DNA of 64,000 nucleotides from Herbaspirillum autotrophicum (GTDB lineage: Bacteria > Pseudomonadota > Gammaproteobacteria > Burkholderiales > Burkholderiaceae_D): the NCBI RefSeq assembly GCF_001189915.1, contig NZ_LFLS01000035.1, positions 1 to 64,000 on the forward strand, given 5' to 3'. The position numbers and the translations under genes are program-made. How positions within the stretch are numbered: the stretch's first letter is position 1; each line of letters opens with the position of its first letter. Shown here piece by piece: positions 53,842-63,106 of this stretch. The notes under the pieces are model-generated. The model had not been told where the DNA came from. It searched no databases and saw only the letters and a program-made list of their open reading frames with translations.

Positions 53842-54516
53842 ATGAAATACACAAGTAAAGACTTGGATAAAGAAAGCGCACTGCCCACGGCCGAGCGGAT
53901 TTTGTTTCGCCTCAAAACCAAGGGACCGGCATCGACAGCGGTGCTGGCCCAGGAACTGGCGATGACGTCCGAGGCCGCGCGCTTGCAAGTCCAGAAATTA
54001 TTGGCCGAAGGCTTGATTGCCGGATTGCAGGAAACCGGCGGCGGTGCCGGACGACCGCGGCAAAACTGGGAATTGAGCGCAGCCGGTCACGCCCGCTTCC
54101 CGGACTCGCATGCGCAATTGACCATCCAATTGATCGGTTCCATCAAAACCCTGTTCGGCGAAGCCGGCCTGGAGCGTTTGATCGGGCAACGGGAAGAAGA
54201 AATGCGGGCCGATTATCTGCGCGCCTGCGCCGGCTTGACCGGGGTCGAGGCCAAACTGGAAAAACTCGCCGCAGTACGCAGCGCCGAAGGCTACATGGCC
54301 CGGCTCGAAGCCGATGGCAAGGACTGGCTGCTGATCGAAGATCATTGTCCGATCTGCGCCGCCGCCCAAAGCTGTCAGGGATTTTGCCGCTCCGAACTGC
54401 AATTGTTCCGCGAAGTCATCGGCACCGATGCCGCCGTCGAACGCGAAGAACATTTGCTGGCCGGGGCACGGCGCTGCGTCTATCGCATCTGCCGCAGCAA
54501 AGACGGCAAAGCGTGA
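53842..54516 (+). CDS. SufR-like HTH transcriptional regulator with Cys cluster
   Basis: The 224-residue protein has an N-terminal winged HTH (ILFRLKTKGPASTAVLAQELAMTSEAARLQVQKLLAEGLI, GGGAGRPRQNWELSAAGHARFP). The C-terminal region ends with HCPICAAAQSCQGFCRSELQLFREVIG and a later ARRCVYRI, the Cys pattern of SufR-type iron-sulfur-sensing repressors. It is not next to suf genes; the divergent neighbour is an MFS exporter. I infer an Fe-S or other redox/metal-responsive control of that exporter. An alternative is a DeoR/ArsR-like regulator with a structural zinc site. Confidence 0.82.
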   Translation: MKYTSKDLDKESALPTAERILFRLKTKGPASTAVLAQELAMTSEAARLQVQKLLAEGLIAGLQETGGGAGRPRQNWELSAAGHARFPDSHAQLTIQLIGSIKTLFGEAGLERLIGQREEEMRADYLRACAGLTGVEAKLEKLAAVRSAEGYMARLEADGKDWLLIEDHCPICAAAQSCQGFCRSELQLFREVIGTDAAVEREEHLLAGARRCVYRICRSKDGKA

Positions 54517-54662
54517 GTCGCGTGGCAAATCGCGCTACCATTCATGCGACACTGCAATAAAGCACCAGACCGAGGCCAGGCCGCTGCCATTCCGAGGGCG
54601 TCATGATCGAGCAACGCCAGCAGACAGCAACTCCACAGCAACCATAAAATAAGGAAGCACAC

Positions 54663-55085
54663 ATGAAACGATTTGTCCTGATCAGCCTGATTGCGGGATC
54701 GCTGGCCGCCTGCGCCGTCGAACCCACGAACCAGCGTCCGGACCATCAGGTGCCGGCGGCGCGGATCTACATTCCGAGCATGACCGAAGCCGCTGCAGGT
54801 CTGAGCGAAGTCAAAATCAGCCGCAGCACCGGGGTTTTCTATAGTCTCGGCGGCATGGAACTGTCGATCAATGATGTGGTGCTGGCCGAATTGGCCGATG
54901 GCGAACACATGAGCGTGTGGCTCAAACCCGGGACCTATACTTTCGGCATCAAACCCAAGCATGCGCTCAATGGCGCCGCCGCCGAAGTCACCGCACCGAT
55001 AGCGCTGGACGTCAAAAGCGGCAGCAACTACGCCTTGCGCATCGCGGGCAGCGGCGGCCGCATCACGTTCCGGCAGGGTAACTGA
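54663..55085 (+). CDS. Small lipoprotein, DUF2846-like
   Basis: The 140-residue precursor has the lipoprotein signal MKRFVLISLIAGSLAAC (lipobox LAAC). The mature part is beta-rich with VPAARIYIPSMTEAAAG, INDVVLAELADGEHMSVWLKPGTYTFGI and a final strand NYALRIAGSGGRITFRQ, resembling DUF2846-type lipoproteins. Function is unknown. AAGGA lies about 9 bases before ATG 54663. It stands alone and is followed by a long hairpin. Confidence 0.82.
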   Translation: MKRFVLISLIAGSLAACAVEPTNQRPDHQVPAARIYIPSMTEAAAGLSEVKISRSTGVFYSLGGMELSINDVVLAELADGEHMSVWLKPGTYTFGIKPKHALNGAAAEVTAPIALDVKSGSNYALRIAGSGGRITFRQGN

Positions 55086-55091
55086 TCCCAT

Positions 55092-55125
55092 CCTGAGCGG
55101 GTGTGCGGCAACACACCCGCTCAGG
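55092..55125 (+). terminator. 14-bp hairpin after the lipoprotein gene
   Basis: CCTGAGCGGGTGTG (55092-55105) and its exact complement (55112-55125) have a 6-base loop. It lies 7 bases after the stop. A T-run is missing, so termination may need Rho. Confidence 0.65.
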
Positions 55126-55368
55126 GCGAAACACTTTTGTCCCGCAAAACGCGGACATCAACCGCATGTGCGCTGCACAATCCCGGCTTTGGCCGACACC
55201 AACGGCATTTCTGCCGCGTCTGCCAAGCTGAGCGCAACAGGCGGCAAATTTCTCTAAAAGCGGCTGATATTCAATAATTTCATATCTGATATTGGGAATC
55301 AGAATTGGCGCGATCCCGTTCAAACATTTATATTGCCATGCAACATAAACATATTTACGGAGCTTGCC

Positions 55369-55449
55369 ATGCGCATTCTGATCGACGTCCTGCCATACAC
55401 CCTGCTGATCGCTGCAATGGTTGCACGCTATATTGCCTCGACCAAGTAA
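55369..55449 (+). CDS. Putative 26-residue membrane peptide
   Basis: The frame encodes MRILIDVLPYTLLIAAMVAR then YIASTK: a single hydrophobic helix with a basic end. GGAG (55359-55362) lies 6 bases before ATG 55369. A+T-rich sequence upstream (about 55255-55355) could be its promoter. Such one-helix proteins are often missed. I cannot name a family, and the reading rests on the ribosome site and hydrophobic pattern only. Confidence 0.42.
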   Translation: MRILIDVLPYTLLIAAMVARYIASTK

Positions 55450-55766
55450 GACACCGCGAAGATAGTCCGACGCCGGCACTGCCCGGCGCCAGCGGCAAGC
55501 CGCCACCGGCTGCCGCTGCGAACTTCGCTTCCAGCGCACTTGCCACGCCTCTGCACCACCTGAAGTGCCCCGCTTCACAAACATCCCCCGCCATCACCTC
55601 GCCCGCGCTGCTTTCTTTCGCTTGCGGCGATCGTCATCGCCGTCCATCAGGGCGATCCGGCCCTTTACATTTGTTAGCATCACGTCAAGAAATTCAAGCG
55701 CTGGTCGATAACAATCCAAGTACATGACGAGGCTGGACCCGGATAACTTTCGAAAGATGATGACCC
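55450..55766. other. Intergenic stretch without recognised gene
   Basis: About 315 bases, mostly G+C-rich and without a frame that looks like protein. I see no promoter, hairpin with T-run or repeat that stands out. Confidence 0.35.
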
Positions 55767-55898
55767 ATGCGACAAATCACGCGCCTGCTGGCTTATGCAG
55801 CACTGGCTTACACCTTGACGGCATGTGCCTGCGTGCCGGGATTTATCGGCTTTGACAGTCGCTGCGGCTTTACCAATGTCCCCAGCGGACAGCCGTGA
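55767..55898 (+). CDS. Putative small lipoprotein, 43 residues
   Basis: The frame encodes MRQITRLLAYAALAYTLTAC, then ACVPGFIGFDSRCGFTNVPS and GQP. The lipobox LTAC follows a basic-hydrophobic signal, leaving about 24 mature residues with two further Cys. The ribosome site is weak. The lipoprotein pattern is the main support; function unknown. Confidence 0.5.
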   Translation: MRQITRLLAYAALAYTLTACACVPGFIGFDSRCGFTNVPSGQP

Positions 55899-55948
55899 CC
55901 CTCTTTGCACTGGTAAATAAATGTTAATTCTTTATACCGGTCCGGCTC

Positions 55949-56797
55949 TCACACATGCAGGTCCAGCCAGCTCTGCATGTCCCGCTCAACGATCACACGA
56001 CGCTCAGGCGATTCATTGAATATTTCATGATAAGCATCGGCGTAACAATGAAAGGTCTTGTCCCCTGCCGGCAATCGGGCAAAGAAATCACGGCTGCCGC
56101 GGGGATCGACAAACGCATCGTCGCCGGCAATCTGCAACAGCAACGGCAACGAAAATGAAGCAGCATCGCGCTGCACCTGCGCCCCTGCCTCCAGCATGAA
56201 ATTGACCATGCGCGCCGCAGCCCGGTTGTGATTGAGCGGATCTGCGCGGTAAGCCTGCACGGCGGCAGCATCATGTGAAACCAGCGTCGGCGGCAAACCG
56301 GTAGGCACTGCCAGCCCCGGCGCCAGCCGGCTGCTGAGCGCCAGCAACACTTTCTGAAACCCCGACAGCCGTAACGCCAGCGCCGGCGATGACAACATCA
56401 AGCCGCGTACCGGCGACCAGCCACCCGTCGCAAAGCGCGCCGCCACCAGGCCGCCGAGACTGTGGCCAAATAAAAATGGCAACGTTTGCTGCTGCTGGCA
56501 AAAATCATCGAACACCAGTTTCAGGTCAATCAATAAATCATTCTGCTGCGTCAGGCTGCCGCGCGCGCCGCCGGAACGACCGTGGCCGCGATGATCATGA
56601 ATCCGTACCGACAAGCCATTGCGCGTCATCAGTTGCGCCAGTTCGGTATACCGGCCGCCATGTTCACCGAGTCCGTGCACCAGTTCAACTGCGCCACGGG
56701 CATCCGCCACCAGCCATTCACGATAAAAAAGCACGGTGCCATCGGCCGCCGTCATGCTGCTTTCGACGTACTGTAGTTGATCCGGCTGGCTGGGCAT
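55949..56797 (-). CDS. Alpha/beta hydrolase, monoacylglycerol lipase-like
   Basis: The 282-residue serine hydrolase has the nucleophile elbow FGHSLGGLVAAR, Asp in LLLQIAGDDAFVDPRGS and His in YADAYHEIFNES, with the oxyanion motif VELVHGLGEHGGRY. These match the lysophospholipase/monoacylglycerol lipase family (PldB-like). GGAG lies about 9 bases before ATG 56797 (MPSQPDQLQYVESS); the longer frame upstream overlaps the divergent gene's promoter. The substrate is probably a membrane-derived or exogenous monoacylglycerol. Confidence 0.9.
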   Translation of the reverse strand: MPSQPDQLQYVESSMTAADGTVLFYREWLVADARGAVELVHGLGEHGGRYTELAQLMTRNGLSVRIHDHRGHGRSGGARGSLTQQNDLLIDLKLVFDDFCQQQQTLPFLFGHSLGGLVAARFATGGWSPVRGLMLSSPALALRLSGFQKVLLALSSRLAPGLAVPTGLPPTLVSHDAAAVQAYRADPLNHNRAAARMVNFMLEAGAQVQRDAASFSLPLLLQIAGDDAFVDPRGSRDFFARLPAGDKTFHCYADAYHEIFNESPERRVIVERDMQSWLDLHV

Positions 56798-56979
56798 GTC
56801 GCTTCTCTCCTGATACGGTTGAGCCGGCAGTCGCACTTGCGGTGATGGGTAAATGAGTTCTAGACAAGTCGCCGGCGAAGATGCATTGTATCCGCAAGAG
56901 ATGATACCAATTGCGTTCTCGACAGCAAACTGATACCCGGCGGTCTGCTGCCATTGCAAAGCAAAGGAGACTCCGCAAC

Positions 56980-57756
56980 ATGAAAATTCTGACAAGCGCG
57001 GTTCTGAGTTTATGTGCGCTCTTTTATTCATGCGCGCAAGCGGCACAATGCAACAAGGTTGTCCTGTCCGCAGATTCCGACTATCCGCCGCTGCATTGGT
57101 ACGATGGCAAACGCCTCACCGGTGCCAGTATCGAGATTGCGGTGACCGCGCTGCAGGCGCTCAACATTCCGGTTGAAGTGCGTTATGCCGGCCCATTTCA
57201 TCAAGTCTTGCGCGGCGCCCAGAGCGGCGAGATCGACATGATTTCATCGCTCAAGGACACCCCCGAACGGCACGAGTTTCTGAGCTTTACTTCGGTGCCG
57301 CTGTTTACCAATCCGATTGCCCTGTTCGTTCCGCGCGAGCGTAAATTTCCTTACACCGGCTGGCACGATCTGATCGGCAAACGCGGCGGTGTCACCCAGG
57401 GCAACCAGTTCGGCAACGGCTTTGATGATTTCCTGAAAAAAAATCTGACCATCGAGACCCAGCAAAAGGTGCACATGAGTTTCACCAAGCTGGAACTGGG
57501 CCAGCTCGATTATCTGATTACCGGTTATTACAGCGGTCTGGCCTACCTTGCCAGCGCCGGCCAGCAAGATAAATTCGTGGCGCTCCGACCGTTTGTCACG
57601 CAAACCGATAACTTCATCGCCTTCGCCAAACTAAGTCCCTGCACCGTGCATCTCAAGGAGTTGAACCGTCAGTTGGAGCGCATGCAAAAGAGCGGCGCCT
57701 TGAAAACCATTCTGGACAAACACACCGCATTGCTGATGGCGCCCGCCAAACTCTGA
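56980..57756 (+). CDS. Extracellular solute-binding protein family 3 (amino acid type)
   Basis: The 258-residue periplasmic protein has a signal peptide (about 1-22, SCAQAAQCN). It has an SBP_bac_3 domain: VVLSADSDYPPLHWYDGKRLTGASIEIAVTALQALNIPVEVRYAGPFHQVLRGAQSGEIDMISSLKDTPERHEFLSFTSVPLFTNPIALFV. AAGGAG lies 10 bases before ATG 56980. No permease or ATPase gene is adjacent, so it is an orphan binding protein, perhaps a chemosensory or alternative-ligand partner. Its TGA and the stop of the convergent gene form one TGATCA palindrome with no space. Confidence 0.87.
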   Translation: MKILTSAVLSLCALFYSCAQAAQCNKVVLSADSDYPPLHWYDGKRLTGASIEIAVTALQALNIPVEVRYAGPFHQVLRGAQSGEIDMISSLKDTPERHEFLSFTSVPLFTNPIALFVPRERKFPYTGWHDLIGKRGGVTQGNQFGNGFDDFLKKNLTIETQQKVHMSFTKLELGQLDYLITGYYSGLAYLASAGQQDKFVALRPFVTQTDNFIAFAKLSPCTVHLKELNRQLERMQKSGALKTILDKHTALLMAPAKL

Positions 57757-59145
57757 TCAGGTGTGATCGCCACGGCGGCGGCGCTCCGCCAACCGCAAGC
57801 GTCTGCTGTGCCGCAACGCCAGTTGCAGACTCGCGATCCAGGATAGCGGCCGCGGATGCACAATCGCCCGCAAGGCCCGCGCATAATCGAGGGTCAGCCC
57901 CGGCGTCCAGGCCATGGTCGTGGCCCGTTTGTGGATCTGGCTGGCCACCCACACTTCCGGCGTCAGCAAGATTTTGATGAAGCTCCACCAGTGTCCTCCG
58001 GCGCGGGCGCCGACCACGCCTTCGAGCGCCGCTTCCAGTGCATAGGTCACGGTACTGGAGCAATTGCGGTGCGTCAGATTGTAGATTTCCTCGCGCCGGT
58101 AGTGTTGCCAGAAACGATGCAGGCGCGGCAAATCGTAATCCCGAAACACGATCTTCTCGGTCGACTCGCACCAGCTTTTGGCCTCGCTGGGGTAATCGGT
58201 AAGATAGCGGCCGCGCACATTATTATCGGCGGTGGCGCGCAAGGTACGGGCAAAGGCGTGCGGCGAACGGTCAATTTCCTGCGCCGGATACAGACTGATA
58301 TAGATATCGCGCGACACTTCCAATGCCGCGTGACCGGTGGAAATCACGCCATTGGCATCGACCGCCGCAATATAGCGATCAACCACCGGACGATTCAGGG
58401 TGGCACTGCGGGCTGAGCCGGACGGCGTCCACACATGCACCGTCAGCGTGGCGCCGGGGTCGCGCATCCGTACCTCGCCGCCGGAGGCAGCCGGCACCAT
58501 GGCGCTGCCATCCGCAGTCGGATACAGCCCGGCATCGAGCGGACGATCGCTGCTGGCATTGCGAAAAGACAATTCGGAAATCGAGGCATGCGGCGGCAGA
58601 CGTCGCGAGCGCGTGGCCAGCCAGACCATGCTCCAGCCGCTGAACAGCAGCCCGATGCCAAGGCAATAAGGAATCGTGCCGCGATAATGGGTCGGATACG
58701 GCTGGATGAAAAAGATGGCGATCCCGATCTGGCCGACACCACCCGCTACCGCCAGGCGCCAGTTGGGAAACCGCACCACCATCGCCGAAGCCAGCTGCAG
58801 ACAGCCGCCGATTGCAAACGCCGCGCCAAACAACATGGCCAGCAACATATTGCTGGTGGAATGACTGGAAATGATCAGCAGCGAGATCAACAAAAACAAT
58901 CCGCCTTTGACGTAGCGCAAGGTCTTTTGCGCACCAACGCCGCTGGATGCCAGAAACAGCGTGGCCAGGCTTTCCAGCAGCAACAGGTAACCGAACAGCG
59001 TCAACGGAAATACCAGCACGCCGTCGAGCGCGTCAATAAACAGACTGATGCCGATCACGCCCCAGATGACACCGACGCTCGCCAGCACATGCCAATAACG
59101 GCGAATGAAGTCAGCCCCCAACAATAACAACACCAGACGAATCAT
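57757..59145 (-). CDS. HdeD-like membrane domain fused to a permuted papain-like domain
   Basis: The 462-residue protein has an N-terminal half (about 10-180) with six hydrophobic helices arranged as in HdeD/DUF308 (RRYWHVLASVGVIWGVIGISLFIDALDGVLVFPLTLFGYLLLLESLATLFLA). A soluble half follows, with GHAALEVSRDIYISLYPAQE and, about 100 residues later, THRNCSSTVTYALEAALEGVVGA. A His in GHAAL before a Cys in NCSS is the order of circularly permuted papain-like (NlpC/P60-type) hydrolases. I infer a membrane-tethered cysteine peptidase or amidase; the substrate is unknown. GAGG lies 6 bases before ATG 59145. The end is Arg-rich (RHSRRLRLAERRRRGDHT). Confidence 0.72.
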   Translation of the reverse strand: MIRLVLLLLGADFIRRYWHVLASVGVIWGVIGISLFIDALDGVLVFPLTLFGYLLLLESLATLFLASSGVGAQKTLRYVKGGLFLLISLLIISSHSTSNMLLAMLFGAAFAIGGCLQLASAMVVRFPNWRLAVAGGVGQIGIAIFFIQPYPTHYRGTIPYCLGIGLLFSGWSMVWLATRSRRLPPHASISELSFRNASSDRPLDAGLYPTADGSAMVPAASGGEVRMRDPGATLTVHVWTPSGSARSATLNRPVVDRYIAAVDANGVISTGHAALEVSRDIYISLYPAQEIDRSPHAFARTLRATADNNVRGRYLTDYPSEAKSWCESTEKIVFRDYDLPRLHRFWQHYRREEIYNLTHRNCSSTVTYALEAALEGVVGARAGGHWWSFIKILLTPEVWVASQIHKRATTMAWTPGLTLDYARALRAIVHPRPLSWIASLQLALRHSRRLRLAERRRRGDHT

Positions 59146-59301
59146 GTCGTACCTCAATAATCACTCCGGCCAGATTTTGCCGCATTTTTCAACTGTACGG
59201 CAACATTGGACAAAACCGGTAGCGATAATCGGCGACAATAAAACACCAATCGCCATTGGCCTGCCTGCAGTGTAGTGCCCGGTGTTTCTCCGAGATTCTT
59301 C

Positions 59302-60066
59302 ATGACCGCTTCGTTTTTCCTCACCAATCTCATCAGCAGCGCGCTGCTGTTCCCGCTCAATCTGATCTTGCCCTGCGCACTCGGCCTGCTGCTCCGGCCC
59401 CGCTGGCCGCGTACCGGCCTGAGCCTGAGCGCGGCAGCCCTGGCGCTGCTGGTGATCTTCAGTACCAATGCCGGTGCCTGGTTGCTGATACAACCGCTGG
59501 AACAACAACATGCGGCACTTCGGACCACGGACCACCAGGCGCAAGCCATTGTGGTGTTGAGCGGGGCCCGCACCGCCAACGCGCCGGAATACGACAACCA
59601 CGATATCCCCGGCGCCATGACACTGATACGGCTGCAATACGGCGCCCGCCTGCATCGCCTGACACAACTGCCGTTGCTGGTCAGCGGCGGCAAACCCGGC
59701 GGCGAAACCGAAGCCGAAGCGCTGCTCATGGCGCGCTATCTGGAGCAGGAATTAGCAACGCCGGTGCGTTGGCAAGAAGATAAGTCCAACAATACCGCGG
59801 AAAATGCCGCACTGTCGGCGGCCATATTGCGTCAAGCCGGAGTGACTCACATTCTGTTGGTGACCGACGCCATCCATATGCCGCGCGCCGTCAGGGTGTT
59901 TCGGCAAACCGGAATCGAAGTGACGCCGGCGCCGACCCACTTCCTCAGTCGCAAACCATGGTCGCTGATGGATTTCCTGCCCGGCGGCGAAGGTTTGCGC
60001 CGCAGCAACTATGCCCTCCACGAATGGCTTGGCTTGCTCTGGTACAAGCTCAGATATGACACATGA
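59302..60066 (+). CDS. YdcF/ElyC-like (DUF218) membrane protein
   Basis: The 254-residue protein has two N-terminal helices (about 5-25 and 38-65) and a DUF218 domain: QAIVVLSGARTANAPEY, PLLVSGGKPGGETEAEALLMARYL, VRWQEDKSNNTAENAALSAAILRQAG and ILLVTDAIHMPRAVRVFRQTGIEV. The SGG, NTxENA and TDxxHMxRA boxes are diagnostic. E. coli ElyC and SanA of this family affect cell-envelope (enterobacterial common antigen and peptidoglycan) synthesis. The catalytic role is unknown. ATG 59302 is the first Met giving an N-terminal membrane helix. Confidence 0.88.
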   Translation: MTASFFLTNLISSALLFPLNLILPCALGLLLRPRWPRTGLSLSAAALALLVIFSTNAGAWLLIQPLEQQHAALRTTDHQAQAIVVLSGARTANAPEYDNHDIPGAMTLIRLQYGARLHRLTQLPLLVSGGKPGGETEAEALLMARYLEQELATPVRWQEDKSNNTAENAALSAAILRQAGVTHILLVTDAIHMPRAVRVFRQTGIEVTPAPTHFLSRKPWSLMDFLPGGEGLRRSNYALHEWLGLLWYKLRYDT

Positions 60067-60323
60067 AAGACGCACTGATCAGCCCTTTCCATTTGCCTCT
60101 GCGGCTTTAAAGTTGCAATGCGGTATTGCCGTCAATATAAAAAGAAATCAGGGATATACATCACTGGTGCTGACCACTGCCCACTCGCATTGCCCGCGCT
60201 CATTTCCTGCATCACGAATGAGCATGCGGCAGGCGTCTGAACAGTGCCTCACCTGCGGCGTGTCTCCGGTGCACACAGATGCCTGACGCATGAAGCTTAT
60301 AAAAAACCACGGAGATACTCATT

Positions 60324-62120
60324 ATGGACAAGTTGTCATTCAAACAAAAACTCTGGCTGCCGCTGATCATCAGCCTGATTGCGCTGCTCTCGATCTCGCT
60401 GTTCAATGCCTTCCAGGCGCGCAATATCCGGATTGAGGAACGCAAGTCGGATCTGATCAACGTCACGCAAGTGGCGCTGAGCGTGGTCAAACAATATGCG
60501 GCGCAAGCCCAGAGCGGCGAACTGAACAAGGACGAGGCGCAAAAACGCGCACTGGCCAGCCTCAAGAGCATGCGCTACGGCGTCGATGGCTACTTCTCCG
60601 TTACCAATCCGAGTGAAGTCATGCTGATGCATCCGTTCAAGGCAGAAATGAACGGCAAAAAAATGACCGACTTCAAAGACCCGGCCGGCAATCCCTTGTT
60701 CGTCAACATCACCAAGGCCGCCAGCCAGCCAGCCGGTGGCTTTGTAAGTTACTTGTGGCCCAAGGCCGGCGCCACCGACCCGGTACCGAAAACCTCCTTT
60801 GCCCTGAGCTATCAGCCATGGGAATGGATTCTGACCACCGGCGTCTACATGGACGATATCAATGCTGCATTCCTGCGCTCGCTGTATGAAGTGGCCGGAC
60901 TGCTGGCGCTGATCACGCTGTTCCTGTGCGTGATCGTGGTCTTCAACAACCGCAGCATCCTGCGCACCATCGGCGGTGATCCGGCCCATGCCGCCGACGT
61001 CGCCAACCGCATTTCGGATGGCGACCTCAGTCTCAGCATCGACACTGCCGCCAGCGACAACAAGAGTTTGTTGTTTGCCATCAAGCGCATGCGCGATTCG
61101 CTGCTGCAAACCATCACCGATATCAAATCGTCGGCACACACCATTGCCACCGCTTCCAGTGAAATCGCCAGCGGCAATCTGGATCTGTCGAACCGCACCG
61201 AACAACAAGCCGGTTCACTCGAAGAAACTGCTTCCGCCATGGAAGAACTGACCTCGACCGTAAAACAGAATGCCGACAATGCGCGGCAAGCCAATCAGCT
61301 CGCGGTATCGGCTTCGGAAGTGGCGATTCAGGGCGGCAGCGTGGTCGGCCAGGTGATCGATACCATGGCCTCCATCAATGAATCCTCGCGCAAGATCGTC
61401 GACATCATCAGCGTGATCGACGGCATCGCCTTTCAGACCAACATTCTGGCCTTGAATGCCGCAGTCGAAGCGGCACGTGCCGGTGAACAGGGTCGCGGCT
61501 TTGCGGTGGTGGCTTCGGAAGTGCGCAGCCTGGCACAACGCAGTGCGGCGGCCGCCAAGGAAATCAAAACCCTGATCGATGATTCGGTAGAAAAAGTCGG
61601 TAACGGCAGCAAGCTGGTGGAGCAAGCCGGTGCCACCATGAATGAAGTGGTCAGCAGCGTACGACGCGTGACCGATATCGTCGGCGAAATCAGTTCGGCC
61701 AGTCAGGAACAAAGCGCCGGCATCAACGAAGTCGGTCAAGCCATTACGCAAATGGATGAGAGCACGCAGCAAAATGCGGCGCTGGTCGAACAGGCTGCGG
61801 CGGCAGCGCAGTCATTGCAGGATCAGGCCGGTACGCTGGCGCAACTGATCGGCAAATTCAAGCTGGACCAGAATCAGATTTCAACCCACGTACAGAGCGC
61901 CGTCCCGGTATCGCGTGCGGTGTCGCCGTCAGCACCACGGCCAGCCGCACCTGCCAAAGCCAGTGTCCCGGCCCGCGCACAAGCGAAAGCGGCTGCGCCA
62001 ACGGCACCGCGTCTGGCCCCTGCGACCCGGCCGGCACCAGCGGCAACGCCGGCGCCCAAGTCGTCGCCATCTTCCAAATCACCACCGGCAGCAGACGACG
62101 GCGATTGGGAAACCTTCTGA
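60324..62120 (+). CDS. Methyl-accepting chemotaxis protein (single Cache sensor) with CheR tether
   Basis: The 598-residue chemoreceptor has helix 1 (about 10-30), a periplasmic sCache_2 domain (about 35-185: [54 protein letters not shown]), helix 2 (about 190-210) and a HAMP-like segment. The signalling coiled coil has the same tip as the receptor at 44917. An Ala/Pro-rich flexible linker (about 535-590) leads to the C-terminal pentapeptide DWETF, the CheR/CheB docking site. The sCache_2 family typically binds small carboxylates such as acetate, pyruvate or urea-like ligands. GGAGA lies upstream of ATG 60324. Adjacent che genes are absent. Confidence 0.95.
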   Translation: MDKLSFKQKLWLPLIISLIALLSISLFNAFQARNIRIEERKSDLINVTQVALSVVKQYAAQAQSGELNKDEAQKRALASLKSMRYGVDGYFSVTNPSEVMLMHPFKAEMNGKKMTDFKDPAGNPLFVNITKAASQPAGGFVSYLWPKAGATDPVPKTSFALSYQPWEWILTTGVYMDDINAAFLRSLYEVAGLLALITLFLCVIVVFNNRSILRTIGGDPAHAADVANRISDGDLSLSIDTAASDNKSLLFAIKRMRDSLLQTITDIKSSAHTIATASSEIASGNLDLSNRTEQQAGSLEETASAMEELTSTVKQNADNARQANQLAVSASEVAIQGGSVVGQVIDTMASINESSRKIVDIISVIDGIAFQTNILALNAAVEAARAGEQGRGFAVVASEVRSLAQRSAAAAKEIKTLIDDSVEKVGNGSKLVEQAGATMNEVVSSVRRVTDIVGEISSASQEQSAGINEVGQAITQMDESTQQNAALVEQAAAAAQSLQDQAGTLAQLIGKFKLDQNQISTHVQSAVPVSRAVSPSAPRPAAPAKASVPARAQAKAAAPTAPRLAPATRPAPAATPAPKSSPSSKSPPAADDGDWETF

Positions 62121-62175
62121 ATTTGACGTCGGATCCGCAGTCGGGGTTCAGACGCGCAAGCCGCAAGCGCACGGG

Positions 62176-62206
62176 AAAAGAGCCAGGCAGTCTGGCTCTT
62201 TTTTTC
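62176..62206 (+). terminator. Terminator of the chemoreceptor gene
   Basis: AAAAGAGCCAG (62176-62186), loop GCAGT, CTGGCTCTTTT (62192-62202) and further T. It ends transcription from the chemoreceptor and, with its A-run on the other strand, probably also from the convergent SnoaL-like gene. Confidence 0.9.
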
Positions 62207-62223
62207 ATTTCAGGGGCCGTCGT

Positions 62224-62667
62224 TCAAAACATGCCATTGTCATTGGCGGACTGTTCCGGAACCGGTTGTACCGCATCCCAGTGTTCAACGATCTTGCCGT
62301 TCTGCAAACGGAAAATATCGACAATCGCGTTACCGCGTTCGCCGGGCTGGCGCACGGCATGCACATGCAGGATCACATAATCGCCATCGGTGAATACCCG
62401 CTTGATCTCGCTGTGCGATTGCGGATAGCGTTCGCGCAGAAACCGGACAAACTTGCGAAACCCTTCCGGACCATCGGCCGCATTCGGATTGTGCTGAATA
62501 TATTCAGGGCCGACATAGGCCAGCGCCGCATCGGCATCCTTGCGATTCAATCCCTGTTCATAAAATGCCAGCACCACTTGCTTGTTGCGTGCCTGCTCAT
62601 CGGCAGCGCGCGCCGACATGGAAAAACCGACCAGTGCGGCAAATAATATAAACAGATATTTTTTCAT
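62224..62667 (-). CDS. Secreted SnoaL-like (NTF2-fold) protein
   Basis: The 147-residue precursor has a signal peptide (about 1-22, SARAADE). A SnoaL-like domain follows: NKQVVLAFYEQGLNRKDADAALAYVGPEYIQHNPNAADGPEGF, then DGDYVILHVHAVRQPGERGNAIVDIFRLQNGKIVEHWDAVQPVPEQSANDNGMF. The ending is the usual signature of the polyketide-cyclase-like ester cyclase family, which in many soil bacteria has no known substrate. ATG 62667 gives the signal peptide; AAGGA lies at a long 12 bases. Confidence 0.9.
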   Translation of the reverse strand: MKKYLFILFAALVGFSMSARAADEQARNKQVVLAFYEQGLNRKDADAALAYVGPEYIQHNPNAADGPEGFRKFVRFLRERYPQSHSEIKRVFTDGDYVILHVHAVRQPGERGNAIVDIFRLQNGKIVEHWDAVQPVPEQSANDNGMF

Positions 62668-63106
62668 GATTGATGCCAATCCTTTAATGAATGGTCAGCC
62701 GGATAGTCAGCCGATAAGCTGTGGTTGACCTGAAATACAGGCAAACGTTTCTGATCGCATGTGATGTTTTGCAACATCGCCGCGACGCTGCAATTGCAAG
62801 CGCAAAAATTTGCAGCCAGCAAACCCGCTCTCAGTTATGCTTCTAAACAATCCAGGCATTGCCGCGTATCAACAAACACCAAAAAATTTGAACCAGCAGA
62901 CCGGCAATCCTGATGGCACCATGTTTCCCGTGATCAATTTGACAATATTTTCACGTGCACCGCACTTTTTCTGAACCCGATAGTCGAATTGTCATTCTCC
63001 ATCGAATGTTCAGGATTGCCGGCGTGCCGATGTCGGATTGAGTACGAAGACCGGCCCATCCTGATGTGAATTTTTGACCTGCATGATCCTGTGAAGGAAC
63101 AACAAC
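62668..63106. other. Intergenic region, 440 bases
   Basis: A+T-richer stretches but no frame I would defend on either strand. The 62740-62840 part is a mixed sequence without hairpins of note. It presumably holds the promoters of the SnoaL-like gene and of the small gene at 63107. Confidence 0.35.
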
